From Rhabdothermincola salaria (lineage in GTDB: Bacteria > Actinomycetota > Acidimicrobiia > Acidimicrobiales > Acidimicrobilacustridaceae), in the NCBI RefSeq assembly GCF_021246445.1, contig NZ_JAJQXW010000001.1:930001-994000 (forward strand): DNA of 64,000 nt. The letters run 5' to 3'. Within the stretch, counting starts at the first letter, position 1; every line of letters begins with the position of its first letter. The position numbers and the translations under genes were made by a program. The notes under the pieces are model-generated. The model did no database searches and was not told the DNA's origin. It saw only the letters and a program-made list of their open reading frames with translations. This document shows positions 18,121 through 26,020 of the stretch, one piece after another.

Positions 18121-18693
18121 GTGACCGAGGTCCTCACGGGACGCGACCTGGTCGTGTTCGACCTCGACGGGACCCTGCTCGACTCCGACGCCGCCCTGCT
18201 GGCCCCGTTCGCCGAGATGGGGGTCGATCTCAGCGACGTGCGCATGGGATCGGTGGTGGGCGCGGAGTGCGAGCGGCTGGGTGTCTCCGTCGACGAGTAC
18301 GTGGCCCGCTACGACACCGAGGTGGTGCAGCCGTTCGCCGGTGTCGAGGACGTGCTGGCCTGCGTGCCGCGGTGGGCGGTGTGCTCCAACAAGCACCCGA
18401 TCTCCGGGCGGGCCGAACTGGCCCGCCTCGGCTGGCAGCCCGAGGTGGCCATGTTCACCGACGCCTTCGCCGGCGCCCCCAAGGAGGTGGGCCCGGTGCT
18501 CGATCGCCTCGGAGTCGACGCCGACCGGGCCGTCTTCGTGGGCGACACCTCCCACGACCGGGCCACGGCGTCGCGGGCCGGGGTCCCGTTCGTCCTCGCC
18601 GGCTGGAACCCCCGGGCCCAACCCGGCCCCGGGGACATCGTGGCGCGGCGCCCCGAAGAGCTGCTGGTCGTGCTCGGACTCGACGCCGTCTAA
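18121..18693 (+). CDS. HAD-superfamily phosphatase
   Basis: A 190-residue haloacid-dehalogenase-type hydrolase. Motif I is VVFDLDGTLLDSD (Asp14 nucleophile, Asp16 acid/base), motif II is VCSNKHP, motif III contributes APKEVGP, and motif IV is FVGDTSHD. The cap domain is a small helical insert after motif I, like phosphoglycolate phosphatases and PpaX. Substrate not predictable. GTG start at 18121. Confidence 0.88.
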   Translation: MTEVLTGRDLVVFDLDGTLLDSDAALLAPFAEMGVDLSDVRMGSVVGAECERLGVSVDEYVARYDTEVVQPFAGVEDVLACVPRWAVCSNKHPISGRAELARLGWQPEVAMFTDAFAGAPKEVGPVLDRLGVDADRAVFVGDTSHDRATASRAGVPFVLAGWNPRAQPGPGDIVARRPEELLVVLGLDAV

Positions 18694-18717
18694 CGCAGCC
18701 GGCTCACGCCGGGTGGG

Positions 18718-20433
18718 TCACTCGCCGGTGGTCGTGTCCGGCCCGGGCTCGGGGGCGGTCTCCGCGGCAGGCTCGGCCGCGGTCTCCGCGGCAGGCTCGG
18801 CCGCGGTCTCCGCGGCAGGCTCGGCCGCGGTCTCCGCGGCAGGCTCGGCCGCGGTCTCCGCGGCAGGCTCGGCAGCGGTCTCCGCGGCAGGCTCGGAGGC
18901 AGTGGGAGGCACGGACGGCGACGAGTCGCCTTCGGCCGGCGCCGCCCCGGCGCCGAGGGTCCCTGCGGGCTGCTCGCCGGCATCGAGCGTGCCGGCCGGC
19001 TGCTCGCCGGCATCGAGGCTCGCCGGCGCCGCCGCACCGGGCTCGAGGCTGGGCGGCGCGTCCGAGGGCGCCGGGGGAGCGGTGGCACCCTCCGCCGGAG
19101 CCTGGTCGGGAGCCACGGGGCGATCCTCGACGGGAGCCTCCGGGGCGGCCCCCGCGGCCGGGGCGGGCGGAGGCGGCTTGCGAGGCCCGCCCTTGCCCTT
19201 GGCCCGGGGCCGTCCGGGACGGGCCGACTTCGGCGCCTGGGGCGGCGCCTCGACACCGAACTGGGCGGCGATCTGCGGCACCCGCGACGCCGCCTTCTTG
19301 ACGGCGGCGAGGAGCTCGTCGGTGGGCTCGGCGGGGACGGCCTGGGCCGTCACCTGGGATCGCACCGGCGAGTAGGCCACCGCATCGATGACCGTGGCGA
19401 AGCGGTCGGGACCGGTCTCGGCGGTCATCGACGTCCCCGCGGCCTCCACCAGGCGGGTGGCCAGCTCGGCGGGGAAGGGGGCGCCGGCCTTGGGCGGTCG
19501 CGAGCTCAGTCGCAGCGCCCGCACGGAGCGGCCCTCGCGCAACATCTCGTCGATCTCGGCCAACCAGGCGGCGTGTTCGGCATCGACCCGCTCGGTGAGG
19601 GCGGTGCGGAGCTGCTCGGCGAGCTGACGGCTCTCCTCGTCACGGGCCCCCGCATCGGCGGCCACGACCACGGAGCGCAGGTCGCGCAGGTCGAGCTCGG
19701 CCACCTCGGCCAGGGCCGCCTCGGCCTTGTCGCGCCACTCGGCGGCGCGCAGGGCGGGCATCAGGTCCTCGGCCATGGCCAGCAGGGGAGAAGCGCTGAT
19801 CTCGGGCTTGCCCTCGGCGATGTTGGTCTCGTTCTGCTTCTCGACGGCCTGGCGCACGGCCGGGATGCCACCCCGGAGCACCTGCTCGGCGACGGGCCGC
19901 TGCTCCTCGGGAAGGGCGGCCAACGCCTCGTTGCGATGCACCCGGCCGGCCCGGAGCCGCTTGGGCTTGGGCTTGGGCTCGGGAGCCGGACGCTCGGGGC
20001 GGGGACGATCGCTGCGTCCGCCGCGCTCACGCCGTTCGCCGCTGCGGTCGCCGCGGTCCCCTCGACTGCGCTCGCCCTCGGGGCGGTCGCGCCGACCGCG
20101 ACCCTCGCGTCGATCACCGTCGCGGCCTCGCCGCTCGCCGCGCCCCTTGGGGGCGAGGGTGGTGGTGACCAGCTGCTCGTCGCGCCGGGGCGGGCCGAGG
20201 ATCTCGAGGCGCTCGGGCTCCTTGCGGGCCCCCTTGGGCGGGAGCACGGCCGTGATCACGATGCCGTCGATCAAGAAGTCGGCATCGGCGCGCACGACGT
20301 CGCCGACCTTGGCGCCGTCGTAGAGCAGGGTGCCGTCGAGATCCCCCTTGGGCTGCTTGGCCCCGGCGGCACGCCAGGTCCAGGTGCCGTCGTCACGGGT
20401 GCTGGTGAGCTCGACTTCGATCCTGCGAGACAT
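18718..20433 (-). CDS. Large low-complexity protein with RG-rich and PAAETAAE-repeat regions
   Basis: A 571-residue protein, here called hypothetical. Residues about 1-85 form a beta-rich, OB/S1-like module (MSRRIEVELTSTRDDGTWTW, GDVVRADADFLIDGIVI). Residues about 90-160 are very Arg/Gly/Asp-rich, with RGDRGDRSGERRERGG-type text as in RNA-binding tails. Residues about 160-400 are helical (NEALAALPEEQRPVAEQVLRG). The last 170 are Ala/Pro/Glu low complexity with tandem repeats. Together this suggests RNA or ribonucleoprotein binding, but that is inference. It is single and divergent from the phosphatase gene at 20519. Confidence 0.7.
   Translation of the reverse strand: MSRRIEVELTSTRDDGTWTWRAAGAKQPKGDLDGTLLYDGAKVGDVVRADADFLIDGIVITAVLPPKGARKEPERLEILGPPRRDEQLVTTTLAPKGRGERRGRDGDRREGRGRRDRPEGERSRGDRGDRSGERRERGGRSDRPRPERPAPEPKPKPKRLRAGRVHRNEALAALPEEQRPVAEQVLRGGIPAVRQAVEKQNETNIAEGKPEISASPLLAMAEDLMPALRAAEWRDKAEAALAEVAELDLRDLRSVVVAADAGARDEESRQLAEQLRTALTERVDAEHAAWLAEIDEMLREGRSVRALRLSSRPPKAGAPFPAELATRLVEAAGTSMTAETGPDRFATVIDAVAYSPVRSQVTAQAVPAEPTDELLAAVKKAASRVPQIAAQFGVEAPPQAPKSARPGRPRAKGKGGPRKPPPPAPAAGAAPEAPVEDRPVAPDQAPAEGATAPPAPSDAPPSLEPGAAAPASLDAGEQPAGTLDAGEQPAGTLGAGAAPAEGDSSPSVPPTASEPAAETAAEPAAETAAEPAAETAAEPAAETAAEPAAETAAEPAAETAPEPGPDTTTGE
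18755..18898. repeat. Six tandem copies of a 24-bp unit in coding sequence
   Basis: Six near-identical 24-bp units start at 18755, 18779, 18803, 18827, 18851 and 18875. Each encodes the octapeptide PAAETAAE on the minus strand, in the C-terminal tail of the 18718-20433 gene. Because the unit is a multiple of three, copy changes keep the frame. Nearby, at about 18950-19020, a shorter 30-bp duplication encodes LDAGEQPAGT twice plus a decayed copy. Confidence 0.92.
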
Positions 20434-20518
20434 AGGTCTGACACGCTACCGCAGCCGACCGCAGCGCTCGACCGCTCGCCCCGGTGACCCGAGCCCCGCA
20501 CCCTATGCTCGTCGGGCG

Positions 20519-21226
20519 ATGAGCACCCCCGACGGCGAGACGCCCGAGTTCGACCAGCGACCCTTCAGCGCGCCGGCCGGCGCCACCGAGGTGCTGCTGG
20601 TGCGCCATGGCCAGTCGGCACCGTTCCGCCCCGGTGCGCCGTTCGCCCTGGTCGACGGACAGGGAGACCCGCCGCTGTCGGACTTCGGCCGGTGGCAGGC
20701 CGATCGGATCGCCGAGCGCCTCGCCGGCGAGTCCGTCGACGCCGTGTACGTCACCACCCTGCGGCGCACGGTGGAGACCATCGCCCCGCTGGTCGATCGC
20801 GTCGGCGTCGAGGCCCGGGTCGAGCCCGATCTGCGCGAGGTCCACCTCGGGGAGTGGGAGGGAGGCCTGTTCCGCCAGAAGGTGGCCGAAGGCCACCCGG
20901 CCCTGGCCCGGATGGACCGTGACCAGGACTGGGGGGCCATCCCGGGGGCCGAGCCGGTGGCCGCGCTGCGGGCCCGGGTACGGGGCGCCATCGAGCGGAT
21001 CCACGCAGCCCACCCCGACCAGCGGGTGGTGGCCGTGAGCCATGGCGGGGCCATCGGCGCGGTGCTGGCGGAGGCCAGCGGGTCGCGGTCGCTGGCCTTC
21101 TCGGGCGCCGACAACGCGTCGATCAGCCACCTGGTCATCCTCGGCGACCGCTGGATCGTGCGGCGCTTCAACGACACCGGCCATCTGGCCGGAGAGCTCT
21201 CGACCCGTCCCGACCAGCTCACCTGA
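20519..21226 (+). CDS. Histidine phosphatase (phosphoglycerate-mutase-like)
   Basis: A 235-residue branch-1 histidine phosphatase. The catalytic signature is LLVRHGQS (Arg29-His30-Gly31), the second His lies in VVAVSHGGAIG, and DLREVHLGEWEGG provides the catalytic Glu region. It resembles the cobalamin-pathway and broad-specificity phosphatases of this fold, but no substrate can be assigned. The ATG at 20519 is preceded by a divergent promoter region shared with the low-complexity gene. It is the last plus-strand gene before the dif-like site. Confidence 0.9.
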   Translation: MSTPDGETPEFDQRPFSAPAGATEVLLVRHGQSAPFRPGAPFALVDGQGDPPLSDFGRWQADRIAERLAGESVDAVYVTTLRRTVETIAPLVDRVGVEARVEPDLREVHLGEWEGGLFRQKVAEGHPALARMDRDQDWGAIPGAEPVAALRARVRGAIERIHAAHPDQRVVAVSHGGAIGAVLAEASGSRSLAFSGADNASISHLVILGDRWIVRRFNDTGHLAGELSTRPDQLT

Positions 21227-21780
21227 CCCACCGACCCCACCCGTGGCTGTCGGGTCAGCGCGTCGGGGGGGCGTCCACACCCCGCCAGGTTGCGGATTCT
21301 CGAGGTGCACGGGGCACGATCCGGACGACGACCGATCCCTCCGGAGTGCCGATAATCCTCGTTATGTCTAGTTATCCCGGTCAGTGCCCGGGTGGCGCCG
21401 CCGCCGACCTGACCGGCGCCGACATCGGCTCACCACCCCACCACGAACGGGTCATCACGCTGCGCCCCTCACGCCGCGAGCGCACTGGCTCCTGACGCCG
21501 TGCCTCGGCCGGATGCGAGACCAGGCCGAGACATCCGTCGCCGAGGGGCCCCGCCCCGCCGACCACGGCTGGGGGCCGAGGCCGGTGGGTGCCCGTGGAC
21601 GCCCGCGACAGCCCACCGCAGGACCGCCTCGCCGGGGCGCTCGAGCACAGACCGGCTCCTCCGCCCGAGGGCACCACAATCCGGCCATAACGTCACCTGA
21701 CGCAATGACCGCAGCTGGTGGCGCGCCCCCCGTGGTGTGGGCGCGGCACCGCTCAGCGATCCCGTCGCTAGGTTGACCCC
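21227..21780. other. 554-bp gene-free gap containing the dif-like site
   Basis: No convincing gene is present; open frames here have no family resemblance. The gap is long for this gene-dense region. At its centre, 21345-21372 is AT-richer than its surroundings and matches dif. The right half (21480-21780) is GC-rich and featureless, apart from being upstream of the metalloprotease lipoprotein at 21781. Confidence 0.7.
21345..21372. other. dif: dif-like XerC/XerD recombination site
   Basis: A 28-bp element with the 11-6-11 layout of dif: left arm AGTGCCGATAA, central TCCTCG, right arm TTATGTCTAGT. The E. coli arms are GGTGCGCATAA and TTATGTTAAAT; the published actinobacterial consensus, from memory, contains CCGATAAT and TTATGTC followed by AAGT. 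Agreement is 8 of 11 in each arm with E. coli. Gene orientation reverses around it as expected at a terminus. It would resolve chromosome dimers with XerCD activated by FtsK. No experimental data are available to me. Confidence 0.8.
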
Positions 21781-22881
21781 ATGCACCCCGGCCGATCACG
21801 CCGGCCGGGCCGAGCGCCCCGGCCCACACCTCGGTGGTCGGCGCTGGTGGTGGCCGGGCTCGCCGTCGTCGCCGCGTGCGCCGGCCCCGCCCAACCCACC
21901 GCGGTGGCCCCCACCAGCCAGGTGACCACCGCCAGCACCACGACCACGACCACGGGCCCCCGTGCCCCTCTCGAGGCCAGCGCGGCCGTCGCCGACGCCG
22001 TCACCGAGGCGGCCGAGGCCAACGGCCTGGTGCGCTGGCCGTCAGGGCGCCTCACGGTCACGGTCAGGGGCTCCATCACCCCCCGGGACTCCGAGATCCT
22101 CTCCGCCGCCGCCGCCGAGCTCGGCGCGGCCGCCGACCTCGTGCTCGAGGTGGGCTCGCACCCCGATCCCGACATCGACGTGCTGTTCGCACCACGGCCG
22201 GAGTGGCCCGCAGACCTCCAGGAGATCACCGATCACGTCCTCGGCGTCACCCGATCCACGTGGACGGGCGACGGCCTGCTCACCGAGGTCCGGGTGGCGA
22301 TCGACTCCAGCATCGGCCAGGCCGCCCGCAACGAGACCATCGTCCACGAGCTCGTGCACGCACTGGGGATCGGCCACGTCGCCTGCCCGACCTCCATCGT
22401 CCACGGCGGCGGCGAGGGTGCCCCTGGTTGGTCGCTGTCGCCCCTCGACCGTGACCTCGTGCGCACCTGGTACGCGCCCGAGCTGTCCCCCGGCGATGAC
22501 GCCGCCGCCGTCCGAGCCGACCTGGTGGTCGTGACGGGCGGACCCGAGTGCGAGGCGCCCGGCCTCGAGGCGGCCGAGACCCCCGAGGGCACCCTGTGGT
22601 GCGAGCTCACCGAGGGCGCCAGCCGACCGTGCGTCGTGGTCGACGGCCTGGGCGCCGAACCGGCTGTGCCGTTCGGCGCCGCCGCCGAGTGGTGGGTGAT
22701 GGACGGCATCGTCTTCGATCACGATCCCGACCGGTACGAGGCGTTCGTCTTCGAAGGCCGCCGCCTGCTGTGCGAGCGCACGCTCGAGGGACGCTGGCCG
22801 TGCCAGTTCACCGAGGGGCCGGGCCCGTTGACCGGCGTCGACGCCTGGACCGACGGCGACCTCGTCTACGACGCCCCCTGA
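21781..22881 (+). CDS. Secreted lipoprotein with HExxHxxGxxH metalloprotease motif
   Basis: A 366-residue predicted lipoprotein. The N-terminus is Arg-rich, with a hydrophobic helix ending in a lipobox-like AACAG (Cys about residue 37) and then a Thr-rich linker of the type found in surface proteins. HELVHALGIGH at residues 189-199 is a metzincin-type zinc site with three His and the catalytic Glu. The C-terminal 150 residues contain four further Cys (for example CEAPG, LWCELTEG, RPCVVV, LLCERT), perhaps disulfide-bonded. Substrate unknown. Its end overlaps the convergent gene by 16 bp. Confidence 0.82.
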   Translation: MHPGRSRRPGRAPRPTPRWSALVVAGLAVVAACAGPAQPTAVAPTSQVTTASTTTTTTGPRAPLEASAAVADAVTEAAEANGLVRWPSGRLTVTVRGSITPRDSEILSAAAAELGAAADLVLEVGSHPDPDIDVLFAPRPEWPADLQEITDHVLGVTRSTWTGDGLLTEVRVAIDSSIGQAARNETIVHELVHALGIGHVACPTSIVHGGGEGAPGWSLSPLDRDLVRTWYAPELSPGDDAAAVRADLVVVTGGPECEAPGLEAAETPEGTLWCELTEGASRPCVVVDGLGAEPAVPFGAAAEWWVMDGIVFDHDPDRYEAFVFEGRRLLCERTLEGRWPCQFTEGPGPLTGVDAWTDGDLVYDAP

Positions 22882-23309
22882 GCGATCGCACCCGGTGGTC
22901 GGACGTCGGGATCCTCGGCCCCGGTGCGGGGCTCGATCCACACCTCGGCGAGCGGTCGGGCGTTCTCCTGCAGCCAGGCCAGGGCTTCGGCCACCTCCCG
23001 CGGGTCCGAGGATCGCTCGAGGTCGCGCTCGACGTCCTCGAGCGCGGCCTGCAGGCAGTACAGCCGGCCCTGGAGGTCCTCGAGCCGTTCACGATCGACG
23101 ATGACGTCGGCGTCGCCGAGGCCGTGGGCCCCGGCGAGCTTGCGGGCCAGGTACGCCTGCTGGCGACACCCGGCCCGGCAGTAGCGCCGCGGACGCCCCG
23201 CACCGCGGCGCTCGGGCAGGTTGCGGCCGCACCAACGGCACCGCCGCGCCGGATCGCTCCCCTGTCGGCCGGGACCCGGCCCCGCGCTGGATTCCGTCAC
23301 CTGACGCAA
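22866..23309 (-). CDS. Zinc-finger-like conserved hypothetical protein
   Basis: A 147-residue protein with CRWCGRNLPERRGAGRPRRYC and then CRQQAYLARK, a four-Cys motif resembling a treble-clef zinc finger with a basic helix. The C-terminal half is helical and acidic (LEDLQGRLYCLQAALEDVER). The type is widespread in actinobacteria without known function; DNA binding is plausible. Its end overlaps the metalloprotease gene. Confidence 0.68.
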   Translation of the reverse strand: MRQVTESSAGPGPGRQGSDPARRCRWCGRNLPERRGAGRPRRYCRAGCRQQAYLARKLAGAHGLGDADVIVDRERLEDLQGRLYCLQAALEDVERDLERSSDPREVAEALAWLQENARPLAEVWIEPRTGAEDPDVRPPGAIAQGAS

Positions 23310-23346
23310 TCTAGCGGCGGGGTCGGGTCCCGTGGGTGATCCCCGA

Positions 23347-24552
23347 TCAGCCGGTGAAACGGGGCGTCACCACCACACCTGGCCCCGACGGGGTCGGCGC
23401 GGTGCTCGCCGGAGCGACCTCGGTGGTCGTGCTCGTCGTGCTCGTCGTGGTGGTGGTGCTGGCGGGGGGCGGCGGTGGCACCGGCAGCGGGAACGGGGCC
23501 AGGGCCAGACCCCACACCCCCTGGTAGGTGGCGAACACGTCGGCGAAGCCGTCGCTGAAGGGCGACGACAGGGCTCCGGCATCGGCGCCCGAGGCGATGA
23601 CCCAGGTCTCCAGCGACACGAGGGGGTCCTGGCCCCCGACCGCCCACTCGCCCAACGGCTCGCCGAGCGCCACCAGGGCCTGCAGGACCACGGCGGTCGA
23701 GTTCGGGTCGGCGCCGAAGCTCAACAGGTCGAAGGCGAAGCCGCCGCGGTGGGTGCCGTCGTCCTCCTGGAGCTGGCTGAAGAAGGTGCCCGGGTCGGTG
23801 TCGAGCAGCCCCAGCGCGTCCGTGGCCGCCAGGGCCTGCACCGCGAAGGAGGTGTTGTTGCTGTCCGGGCTCAGGTACTCGGGATCACCGACGACCACGC
23901 AGTCGGCCAGCCCGGCACCCTCCGGCGCCCGGTATCCCTGCCAGCCCCCGAGGGTCTCGGCCGGCCCTTCACCGGCACCGCACTGCTGGTCGGCGAGCCA
24001 TCCGAGCGAGCCGGCCGGGACGGTCTCGCCGGCCGCGACCAGGCCGAGCACGGCCAGCGACTGCAGCGTCGCGGACGAATAGGAGTCGGGGACACCGAAC
24101 AGGCCGGTCTCGGATACCTCGTAGGTGGCCAGCGTCCGCCCGACGAGATCGGTGCCGGGTGACCCGAAGGCCCGGGGGTCGCGCTCGGTGGCGACGGCCA
24201 GCATGGTGAGGTAGCCGAGTCGACCCGGGTTGTCGACGCCCCCCACCACGGCGTAGTCGTCGACACGGGCCTCCAGGTAGCCCATGGCGGCGTCGAGCGC
24301 CTCGGGCTGCGTGCCGGTGGTGGCCAACGACAAGGCCACGTTCACCGTCCAGCTCACGGAGGGCACGCCGGGGTCGTAGGGGTTCTCCACCGACCCGTCG
24401 GGACCCACGAGGCCGGCCAACCAGGCGGTGGCCGGCCCGGCCGCCGGCGACGACGCCGAGGTGGGGCTGGGCACGACCAGCGCGCCGAGCACGGCGGCGA
24501 TCGTGACGACGACCACCAAGAGGCGTCGTCGGGTCGGGTGCAACAGGGTCAT
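23347..24552 (-). CDS. Secreted prenyltransferase/squalene-cyclase-like alpha-barrel protein under B12 riboswitch
   Basis: A 401-residue exported protein. An N-terminal signal peptide (RRRLLVVVVTIAAVLGALVV, then PSPTSASS) is followed by repeats of the alpha/alpha-toroid type, in which blocks such as SYSSATLQSLAVLGLVAAG and NNTSFAVQALAATDALGLL recur. It ends with a Pro-rich and Thr/Ser-rich tail (TTTTTSTTSTTTEV) like a wall-spanning linker. The fold is shared with animal intrinsic factor/transcobalamin and squalene cyclases, but no catalytic DxDD motif is seen. A cobalamin riboswitch lies upstream on the same strand, which argues for a corrinoid-related role such as surface binding of B12. That role is inference. 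Confidence 0.78.
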   Translation of the reverse strand: MTLLHPTRRRLLVVVVTIAAVLGALVVPSPTSASSPAAGPATAWLAGLVGPDGSVENPYDPGVPSVSWTVNVALSLATTGTQPEALDAAMGYLEARVDDYAVVGGVDNPGRLGYLTMLAVATERDPRAFGSPGTDLVGRTLATYEVSETGLFGVPDSYSSATLQSLAVLGLVAAGETVPAGSLGWLADQQCGAGEGPAETLGGWQGYRAPEGAGLADCVVVGDPEYLSPDSNNTSFAVQALAATDALGLLDTDPGTFFSQLQEDDGTHRGGFAFDLLSFGADPNSTAVVLQALVALGEPLGEWAVGGQDPLVSLETWVIASGADAGALSSPFSDGFADVFATYQGVWGLALAPFPLPVPPPPPASTTTTTSTTSTTTEVAPASTAPTPSGPGVVVTPRFTG

Positions 24553-24679
24553 GGGGATCCTCGATCGGTCGGGGCGGACGAGACGCCTCCCCCGCTCCCC
24601 CACGCTCGGCCCGCTCGACCGACTCGCAGATTCCCGGGCTCGGCACCGCAGTCCGCGACGGTGCATGCAGAGCTCTCGT

Positions 24680-24790
24680 GACCGGTCAGGTGATCCGACT
24701 CGCCGAGGGTCACCCCTCGACACACGGTTGCGGGACAGCGCCGGACTCTCACCGGACTTCCCCTCACCGGGCACGTGTTCGTGTAGCGCT
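24680..24790 (-). ncRNA. Cobalamin (B12) riboswitch
   Basis: Read on the minus strand, this leader contains the hallmark blocks of the cobalamin riboswitch core: GTGCCCGGTGAGGGGAAGTC, then GGTGAGAGTCCGGCGCTG, then the highly conserved TCCCGCAACCGTGTG, and finally AGTCGGATCACCTGACC for the closing region. It is about 130 bases upstream of the 24552 start. A further inverted repeat (GCACCG ... CGGTGC, + strand 24642-24664) lies between it and the gene and may be the expression platform. Binding of adenosylcobalamin normally lowers expression. Ends are approximate. Confidence 0.93.
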
Positions 24791-24895
24791 CGCCATCCGA
24801 GCACGCCCGCCCACCCGCCGTCAACCACGCTCCTACACTCGGGACCGAGACGGGGCTCGGGGGATCGACCCCACCCTCGAGGCGAGGAGGCTGCG

Positions 24896-25693
24896 ATGGG
24901 CGACCACACCACGAACGACGAGCTCTTCGACGAACGCAAGCCGCTGCTCTACACCCCGGCGACCTTCGACGACCCCGCCGCCGAGCGGCGCCACCGCCAG
25001 GAGCGCCTCGCCGCCGCCTTCCGCCTCTTCGGCCGGTTTGGCTTCGGGGAGGGCGTGGCCGGGCACATCACGGTGCGCGACCCCGAGTTCGACGACCGCT
25101 TCTGGCTCAACCCCTTCGGCATGGACTTCCGGCTGATCCGCACCTCGGACCTGGTGTGCGTCGACCACGAGGGGCGGATCGTCCACGGCGACCACGCCAT
25201 CAACCAGGCGGCGTTCGCCATCCACTCCCAGGTGCACGCCGCCCGTCCCGACGTGGTGGCCGCCGCCCACACCCACTCCGTCCACGGCAAGGCCTTCTCG
25301 TCACTCGGTCGCCTGCTCGACCCGATCACCCAGGACGCGTGCGCCTTCTACGGCGACCACGTGCTGTTCGACGACTTCACCGGCGTCGTGCTCGACCCCA
25401 TGGAGGGCAAGCGCATCGCGGCCGCCCTCGGTGACCACAAGGCCGCCATCCTGCGCAACCACGGGCTGCTCACCGTCGGCCATTCCGTCGACGAGGCAGC
25501 GTGGTGGTTCATCACCATGGAGCGCACCTGTCAGGCCCAGCTGCTGGCCATGGCCGCCGGCGACCCCATCTCGATCGACGCCGACGCCGCCGCCCTCACC
25601 CAGACCCAGGTTGGCGGTCACTTCGCCGGCTGGTTCTCCTTCCAGCCCCTCCACGAGGTGATCGTGCGAGAGCAGCCCGACCTGCTCGACTGA
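24896..25693 (+). CDS. Class II aldolase/adducin-family protein
   Basis: A 265-residue protein of the class II aldolase/adducin fold. EGVAGHITVRDPEFDDRFWL and AAAHTHSVHGKAFSSLG carry the metal-binding His-x-His pair, and AILRNHGLLTVGHSVDEAAW the third His. The N-terminal extension and the WFSFQPLHEVIVREQPDLLD end are typical of uncharacterised adducin-like proteins. Reaction unknown; the family includes fuculose-phosphate aldolase and decarboxylases. The start is the ATG at 24896, divergent from the B12 riboswitch. Confidence 0.87.
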   Translation: MGDHTTNDELFDERKPLLYTPATFDDPAAERRHRQERLAAAFRLFGRFGFGEGVAGHITVRDPEFDDRFWLNPFGMDFRLIRTSDLVCVDHEGRIVHGDHAINQAAFAIHSQVHAARPDVVAAAHTHSVHGKAFSSLGRLLDPITQDACAFYGDHVLFDDFTGVVLDPMEGKRIAAALGDHKAAILRNHGLLTVGHSVDEAAWWFITMERTCQAQLLAMAAGDPISIDADAAALTQTQVGGHFAGWFSFQPLHEVIVREQPDLLD

Positions 25694-25775
25694 CGCCGCC
25701 CACCGGCGCCCGCGCGGTCACCGGTCGACGCTTCGGGGGTTGTACCCTCGTCGCACAACCGACGCCGACCACCGC

Positions 25776-25970
25776 GTGCGGGAGAGACCCGGTCGCGGCC
25801 CTCGGGCCACGGCCGGGCGCCGAAGGAGCAACCGCCCCGGAAACTCTCAGGCACCCGTACCGCACGCACCAGGCAACTCTGGAGAGCAGCCTCGCGAGGG
25901 GCTCACCGACGGGGAAGGTCACGACGCCCACGGGCGCCGGGCGAAAACTCTCAGGTCCAACGACAGAGCG
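25776..25970 (+). ncRNA. Tandem glycine riboswitch
   Basis: Two glycine aptamers in a row. The first (about 25776-25867) begins GCGGGAGAGACCC, has CGCCGAAGGAGCAA and ends with AAACTCTCAGGCACC. The second (about 25873-25970) begins CTCTGGAGAGCAG, has GACGGGGAAGGTC and ends with AAACTCTCAGGTCCAACGAC. Both show the conserved GGAGAG and AAACTCTCAGG elements. It lies about 50 bases before gcvP and should switch on glycine cleavage when glycine is abundant. Confidence 0.95.
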
Positions 25971-26020
25971 GGGTCCCCCACCCGATCCGGCGCGCCCGCC
26001 GGCACCGAGAGGACCCGACC

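Noticed and set aside
18755-18898. Possible CRISPR array
   Set aside because: The repeats are contiguous with no spacers and encode a peptide repeat in frame.
21384-21829. Several open frames in the gap near the dif-like site
   Set aside because: No family match and unnatural Arg/Pro-rich composition typical of wrong-frame high-GC sequence.
24549-24824. Minus-strand 91-codon frame between the aldolase and alpha-barrel genes
   Set aside because: It coincides with the cobalamin riboswitch and is explained by that RNA.
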